Source of the DNA: an uncultured Coriobacteriia bacterium
GTDB lineage: Bacteria; Actinomycetota; Coriobacteriia; Coriobacteriales; QAMH01
DNA length: 9,601 nt
Direction of reading: 5' to 3'
Assembly: GCA_902493755.1 (NCBI GenBank)
Contig: CABURF010000025.1
Span: 1-9,601, forward strand
How positions within the stretch are numbered: the stretch's first letter is position 1; each line of letters begins with the position of its first letter. Shown piece by piece: positions 5,218 to 9,601 of the stretch. The position numbers were made by a program, and so were the translations under genes. Under the pieces are notes generated by a model, which was not told the DNA's origin, searched no databases, and saw only the letters and a program-made list of their open reading frames with translations.

Positions 5218-8200
5218 TTAGGCCCTCGCAGCGTCTTCCTCGACACGCTCCATGACCTGAGCAGCTTGCTCCTCGGCCCGCTCCTTCTGGTTGTTGAAAG
5301 CAACGGCAATCATGAGCTTGATGCGGTTGAGCTGGTTGACCTCGCTCGCACCCGGATCGTAATCCACGGCCACGATGTTGCTCTGCGGATACTGACGGCG
5401 CATCTCCTTGATGACCGCCTTGCCCACGACGTGGTTGGGCAGGCACGCGAAGGGTTGGCAGCACACGATGTTGGGCGTGCCCTCCTTCACGAGCTCGACC
5501 ATCTCGCCCGTGAGCAGCCATCCTTCGCCCATGGTGTTGCCCAGGTCGATGATGTCGCTTGCGCCCTGTGCGATGTCCTCGATATGCATGATGGGCTCGA
5601 AGCGCTCGGAGGCGGCCAGGGCCTTGCGCACCGGATCACGTAGCTTCTCGAAGAACGCGACGACGCCTTTGGCGCCCACGTACTTCTTGAGATTGGGCGT
5701 GAGCTCCTGATGCCTGAATGCCGGATTGAGCATGCCGAAGAGGAAGAAGTCAACGAGACCGGGCACGTTTGCCTCGCAGCCCTCGTCCTCGATGATTTGC
5801 ACGATCTGGTTGTTTGCCGTGGGATGGAACTTCACGAGAATCTCGCCCACGACGCCCACGCGCGGCTTACTGCCGAAGTTGACGCAGGGCAGCGTGTCGA
5901 AGTCGTGCACGATTTCCTTGATGACGCGCTTGACATCCTTCCACTTGAAGTCGCACACGTTCTCCTTGAGGTAATCCATCCACTTGCGGAAGAGTTTATC
6001 GGTGCTACCCGGAACTTCCTCGTAGGGACGCACGCGATACAGGCACATCATGAGCAAATCGCCCAGGATAAGCGCGGGAACGGCCGTCTTGAGCATCGTG
6101 GGAGTGACCTCGAAGCCAGAGTTGCGCTCGCCCGTATCGTTGAAGGACAGCGAGATGACCGGCACATGATCGAGCCCCGCCTCGTGCAGGCCCTTGCGGA
6201 TGAGCGAGATGTAGTTGGTGGCACGACAACCGCCGCCGGTCTGGGTGATGATGAAGGCCGTCTTGTCCATGTCGTACTTGCCACTCGTCGCTGCTTCCAT
6301 GATTTGGCCGGTCACGAGGATGGACGGATAGCAGATGTCGTTGTTCACGTACTTGAGGCCTGCATCGACTGCCGACGGATCGACACTCGGCAGCAGCTCC
6401 ATGTTGTAGCCGTAGTGATGGAAGATGGGGACGAGCAGCTCGAAGTGAATCGGCGACATCTGCGGAGCGAGAATCTTGTAGCCCGCATCCTGCATCTCCT
6501 TCGTGTACTCGGCACGCGGAAACTCGGTCGATGCCGCAGCACGATTAGGTGCAAAGTCGAAATCGATGCCACATTCGCTCGGCAGTTCGGGCTCGTCATC
6601 GACCGACGTCGCATCGCCCTTGTCGGTACGCAACGTCTCGACGGAACTTGCCGCGATATCGACAGCCGCCGAGCTCTTGCCCGGTTGCGTGGGCATCTCG
6701 CTCAGCTCCTCCTGCTGGCGCAGCGCGGCCATGAGCGAGCGAATGCGGATGCGTGCCGCACCCAGGTTCGAGACCTCGTCGATCTTGATGACGGTGTAGA
6801 CCTTGCCGCTTCCCTCGATGATCTCTTGCACTTCGTCAGTGGTGAGCGCATCGAGGCCACAGCCAAACGAGTTCATCTGCACGAGGTCAAGGTCACTTCG
6901 CTGCGTGACGACCTTCGCAGCGTTGTAGAGGCGCGTGTGATACATCCACTGGTCGTACACGCGCAAGTTGCGCTGCAGCTCGCCCAGATGCGCTACGGAA
7001 TCCTCGGTGAGCACCGCCATGCCATAGCCGCAGATAAGCTCAGGTAGCGAATGATTGATTTCCGGATCGATGTGGTAGGGACGGCCCGCCAGCACGATGC
7101 CGTGGCCGTTGTTCTCCTCGATCCAGCGTAGCGTCTCCTCGCCCTTTGCGCGCATGGTCGACTTGAAGTCGAGGTCTGCCTGCCAGGCAAGGTCGATGGC
7201 ATCGGAAATCTCGACGCGCGTGGGCCACTGCATGGCCAGCAATCGAACACCTTGCGCTTTGAGATCTTCCTTGCGGTTCTTCACCAAATGCTCGAAGAGG
7301 CGCTTCTTGAGAGCCTTCTTGTCGTCATAGGGAATGAATGGATTGAGAAATTGCGTGCGGCTATCCTCGAGCTCGTCGATATTGAGTTTGAGCGCCTCGG
7401 AATAGCTCATGACGATGGGGCAGTTATAGTGGTTGTTCGCACCCTCGTCCTCCTGACGCTCCCAACGAATGCAGGGCATCCAGATGAAGTCCACGTCCTT
7501 ATCGAGCAAGTCCATGATATGACCGTGCGAGAGCTTGGCCGGATAGCAGGCGTTCTCGGAAGGCATGGACTCGATGCCCGCCTCGTAGGTCTTCTTCGTG
7601 GACGGATCCGAGAGCACCACACGATAGCCCAGATGCGTGAAGAAGCTGTGCCAGAATGGGTAGTTCTCGTACATGTTGAGTGCACGCGGGATGCCCACCG
7701 TGCCATACTTGGCGGCCTCCTCGACAAGCGGTTCGCGGTCGAAGAGCAACTTGTCCTTGTACGCGAAGAGGTTGGGCACCTCCTTGGCCGGCTTCTTGAT
7801 GCCGGCGCCGCGCTCGCAACGGTTGCCCGTGATGAAGCGGCGATGTTTGCCCGTCTCCTCGTCGATGCCGAAATCGTTGATGGTGAGCAGACAGTTGTTT
7901 TCGCAGCGTCCGCACCGCACCGCAGTGTGCTTTATCTCAAGCTCATCAATCTGCGCAGGGCGTAGCAACGTAGACTTCGCGCCCGTCGCACGATCGCGTG
8001 CCAATAGCGCGGCACCCCAGGCCCCCATATTGCCGGCAATGTCGGGGCGAATCGCATCGTGCTCGCTCAAGTTCTCGAAAGCGCGGAGCACGGCATCGTT
8101 GAGGAAGGTACCACCCTGGACCACCGCGTGCTCGCCCAGCTCGGAAGCATCACGCAGCTTGATAACCTTGAACAACGCGTTCTTGATGACGGAGTATGAC

Positions 8201-9601
8201 AGGCCCGCCGAGATGTCAGCCGGCGTCGCACCCTCCTTCTGCGCCTGCTTGACGCGCGAGTTCATGAAGACCGTGCAGCGGCTGCCCAAGTCAACAGGGG
8301 CCTCGGCCTTGAGTGCCTCGGCGGCAAACTCCTCGATGGGCATGCTGAGCGAGGTCGCAAAGGCCTCGATGAAGGAGCCGCAGCCTGCCGAACAGGCCTC
8401 GTTGAGCATGATGTGCTCGATGACGCCCTCCTTGACGTGCATGCACTTCATGTCCTGACCGCCGATGTCGAGGATGAAGTCGACGTCCGGGCAAAGCTCG
8501 CGCGCGCCACGCAGATGCGCGACCGTTTCGATTTCGCCGGAATCGGCCTGGATGGCCTCGAGCAGCAGCGCCTCGCCGTAGCCCGTCGTGGTTGCGTGCC
8601 CGATGGTCACGAGCGGATTGCCCTCCGCATCACGTGGAATCTGGTCGAAGAGGTCACCCAACATGGCGCGAGCTGCACCAAGCACATCACCCTTGTTGTT
8701 GACGTAGTAGCTGTAGAGAATCTCGCCCTTCTCGCCCACGAGTACCGACTTGAGTGTCGTGGAGCCGGCATCGATACCGAGATACGCCACGCCACGATAG
8801 TCAGCGAGACTCGCTTTAGGAACAGTCGCCTTGGCATGACGCTTCTTGAATGCCTCGTAGTCCTTCTCGTTTGCGAAGAGCGGCTCGAGGCGTTGGACCT
8901 CGCTGCCCTGGATGCTGCCTAGGTTCCTCATACGCTCCTTGAGCTCGGCCAAACTCACGATATCGTCATTAGCCTCGGAAGCAAACGCTGCACCGCGCGC
9001 AACAAAGAGGTGCGATTCCTCGGGGATGATGGTCGTCTCGTCGGTAAGTTCGAGTGTCTCTATAAAGCGCTGACGAAGCTGCGGCAGGTAATGCAGCGGG
9101 CCACCCAGAAAGGCAACGTTACCACGAATGGGACGACCACAGGCCAAACCGGAGATGGTCTGCATGACGACGGCCTGGAAAATCGACGCGGCAATGTCCT
9201 CACGCTTGGCACCCTCGTTGAGCAAGGGCTGCACGTCGGTCTTGGCAAAGACGCCACAGCGCGACGCAATGGGGTAGATGATGTTATGCTCCCTGGCCAT
9301 CTCATCCAGGCCGGAAGCGTCGGTATTAAGCAAGGCAGCCATCTGGTCGATGAACGCGCCCGTGCCACCGGCGCAGGTACCGTTCATGCGCTGCTCGATG
9401 CCGCCATCGAAGTAGATGATCTTCGCGTCCTCGCCACCGAGCTCGATGGCAACGTCGGTAGCGGGAATGATGCGCTCGATGGCCGTCTTGTTGGCGATGA
9501 CCTCCTGCACGAAGGGCACACCGAGCCAATTGGCCAGCAACAAACCGCCCGATCCGGTGATGGTGATAGTCGCATTGCCATCCCCCACGGCTTCGAGCGC
9601 T
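5218..9601 (-). CDS. Giant fused acyl-CoA dehydratase activase-related protein (two activase modules, DUF2229-like, HgdB-like); N-terminus missing
   Basis: The reading frame is open to the right edge (Ala-Leu-Glu-Ala precede the GTG at 9588), so the true start lies outside and perhaps 60-70 residues are missing. Residues are counted from that GTG. Module 1 (about 1-205) shows TGSGG (11-15), ELGGEDAK (49-56) and the cluster-type cysteines C72 (TCAGGTG) and C111 (SRCGVF). Module 2 (about 268-530) starts with the ATP-binding GIDAGSTTLK (271-280), then DIGGQDMKC (374-382), C399 (EACSAGCGSF) and C438 (SRCTVF). A CxxCxxxC motif (559, 562, 566) with C591 follows. The DUF2229-like part (about 631-955) holds AGRPYH (834-839) and NSFGCGLDAL (906-915). 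A linker (about 960-1025) leads to a HgdB-like part (about 1030-1425) with cysteines 1086, 1121, 1376, 1377 and 1382. Activases of this family use ATP hydrolysis to push electrons from a [4Fe-4S] cluster onto a HgdB-type partner; here both halves are in one chain. The true substrate is unknown. An ATP-dependent reductase like the double-cubane-cluster proteins is an alternative to a dehydratase. Confidence 0.9.
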   Translation of the reverse strand, partial: ALEAVGDGNATITITGSGGLLLANWLGVPFVQEVIANKTAIERIIPATDVAIELGGEDAKIIYFDGGIEQRMNGTCAGGTGAFIDQMAALLNTDASGLDEMAREHNIIYPIASRCGVFAKTDVQPLLNEGAKREDIAASIFQAVVMQTISGLACGRPIRGNVAFLGGPLHYLPQLRQRFIETLELTDETTIIPEESHLFVARGAAFASEANDDIVSLAELKERMRNLGSIQGSEVQRLEPLFANEKDYEAFKKRHAKATVPKASLADYRGVAYLGIDAGSTTLKSVLVGEKGEILYSYYVNNKGDVLGAARAMLGDLFDQIPRDAEGNPLVTIGHATTTGYGEALLLEAIQADSGEIETVAHLRGARELCPDVDFILDIGGQDMKCMHVKEGVIEHIMLNEACSAGCGSFIEAFATSLSMPIEEFAAEALKAEAPVDLGSRCTVFMNSRVKQAQKEGATPADISAGLSYSVIKNALFKVIKLRDASELGEHAVVQGGTFLNDAVLRAFENLSEHDAIRPDIAGNMGAWGAALLARDRATGAKSTLLRPAQIDELEIKHTAVRCGRCENNCLLTINDFGIDEETGKHRRFITGNRCERGAGIKKPAKEVPNLFAYKDKLLFDREPLVEEAAKYGTVGIPRALNMYENYPFWHSFFTHLGYRVVLSDPSTKKTYEAGIESMPSENACYPAKLSHGHIMDLLDKDVDFIWMPCIRWERQEDEGANNHYNCPIVMSYSEALKLNIDELEDSRTQFLNPFIPYDDKKALKKRLFEHLVKNRKEDLKAQGVRLLAMQWPTRVEISDAIDLAWQADLDFKSTMRAKGEETLRWIEENNGHGIVLAGRPYHIDPEINHSLPELICGYGMAVLTEDSVAHLGELQRNLRVYDQWMYHTRLYNAAKVVTQRSDLDLVQMNSFGCGLDALTTDEVQEIIEGSGKVYTVIKIDEVSNLGAARIRIRSLMAALRQQEELSEMPTQPGKSSAAVDIAASSVETLRTDKGDATSVDDEPELPSECGIDFDFAPNRAAASTEFPRAEYTKEMQDAGYKILAPQMSPIHFELLVPIFHHYGYNMELLPSVDPSAVDAGLKYVNNDICYPSILVTGQIMEAATSGKYDMDKTAFIITQTGGGCRATNYISLIRKGLHEAGLDHVPVISLSFNDTGERNSGFEVTPTMLKTAVPALILGDLLMMCLYRVRPYEEVPGSTDKLFRKWMDYLKENVCDFKWKDVKRVIKEIVHDFDTLPCVNFGSKPRVGVVGEILVKFHPTANNQIVQIIEDEGCEANVPGLVDFFLFGMLNPAFRHQELTPNLKKYVGAKGVVAFFEKLRDPVRKALAASERFEPIMHIEDIAQGASDIIDLGNTMGEGWLLTGEMVELVKEGTPNIVCCQPFACLPNHVVGKAVIKEMRRQYPQSNIVAVDYDPGASEVNQLNRIKLMIAVAFNNQKERAEEQAAQVMERVEEDAARA

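Noticed and set aside
5217..5309. N-terminal extension of the ligase frame upstream of GTG 5216
   Set aside because: Its 31 codons overlap the end of the activase-type gene in another frame and encode an Arg/Ser-rich string. GTG 5216 or 5210 with a ribosome site fits better.
5710..7047. Plus-strand open frame of 445 codons
   Set aside because: It lies wholly antisense to the conserved HgdB-like and DUF2229-like coding sequence. Its product is a His/Arg/Glu/Asp/Val-rich string with no recognisable domain, as expected for the complement of a GC-rich gene.

Overview
This window looks like chromosomal DNA from a high-GC anaerobic Gram-positive bacterium, most likely a member of the Coriobacteriia (the Collinsella/Olsenella/Eggerthella side of the Actinomycetota). 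This assignment is an inference. It rests on three things: a giant fused 2-hydroxyacyl-CoA-dehydratase-activase-type protein typical of strict anaerobes, a surface protein with FctA/Cna_B-like isopeptide domains, and a SipW/BsaA-type matrix protein, all in a GC-rich background. All five genes I can support lie on the minus strand, so transcription runs from the right edge to the left. There are no RNA genes, insertion sequences or CRISPR arrays, and no stretch over 300 bases lacks a gene.

Right part (9601 to 5218): one very large protein whose N-terminus lies beyond the window. It joins two ASKHA-type activase modules, a DUF2229-like middle and a HgdB-like C-terminal part. It is probably an oxygen-sensitive, ATP-driven low-potential electron-transfer enzyme in the cytoplasm. 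Its stop codon is one base away from the GTG start of the next gene, a polytopic membrane protein of the O-antigen ligase/polymerase (Wzy/WaaL) family (5216 to 3837). Nine bases further on is a membrane-anchored, zinc-dependent N-acetylmuramoyl-L-alanine amidase (3827 to 3123). The three genes read as one tightly packed operon.

Left part (3151 to 1): a good sigma-70-type promoter (TTGCCA, 18 bases, TATAAT) overlaps the end of the amidase gene. Its -10 box contains the amidase stop codon, and a perfect 12-base palindrome sits inside its spacer. A leader of about 130 bases with potential hairpins follows. Then come a 913-residue surface protein with four isopeptide-type beta domains and a repeat-rich, lower-GC insertion (2986 to 245), and the start of a SipW-dependent, BsaA/TasA-like matrix protein (218 to the left edge).

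Four of the five genes act at the cell envelope: glycan assembly, peptidoglycan cleavage, a fibrous adhesin-like protein and a biofilm-matrix-like protein. The most interesting point is the last two genes as a possible extracellular-matrix operon with its own regulated promoter. The large protein has isopeptide-stabilised domains like a Gram-positive pilin but carries no sortase signal at its C-terminus.
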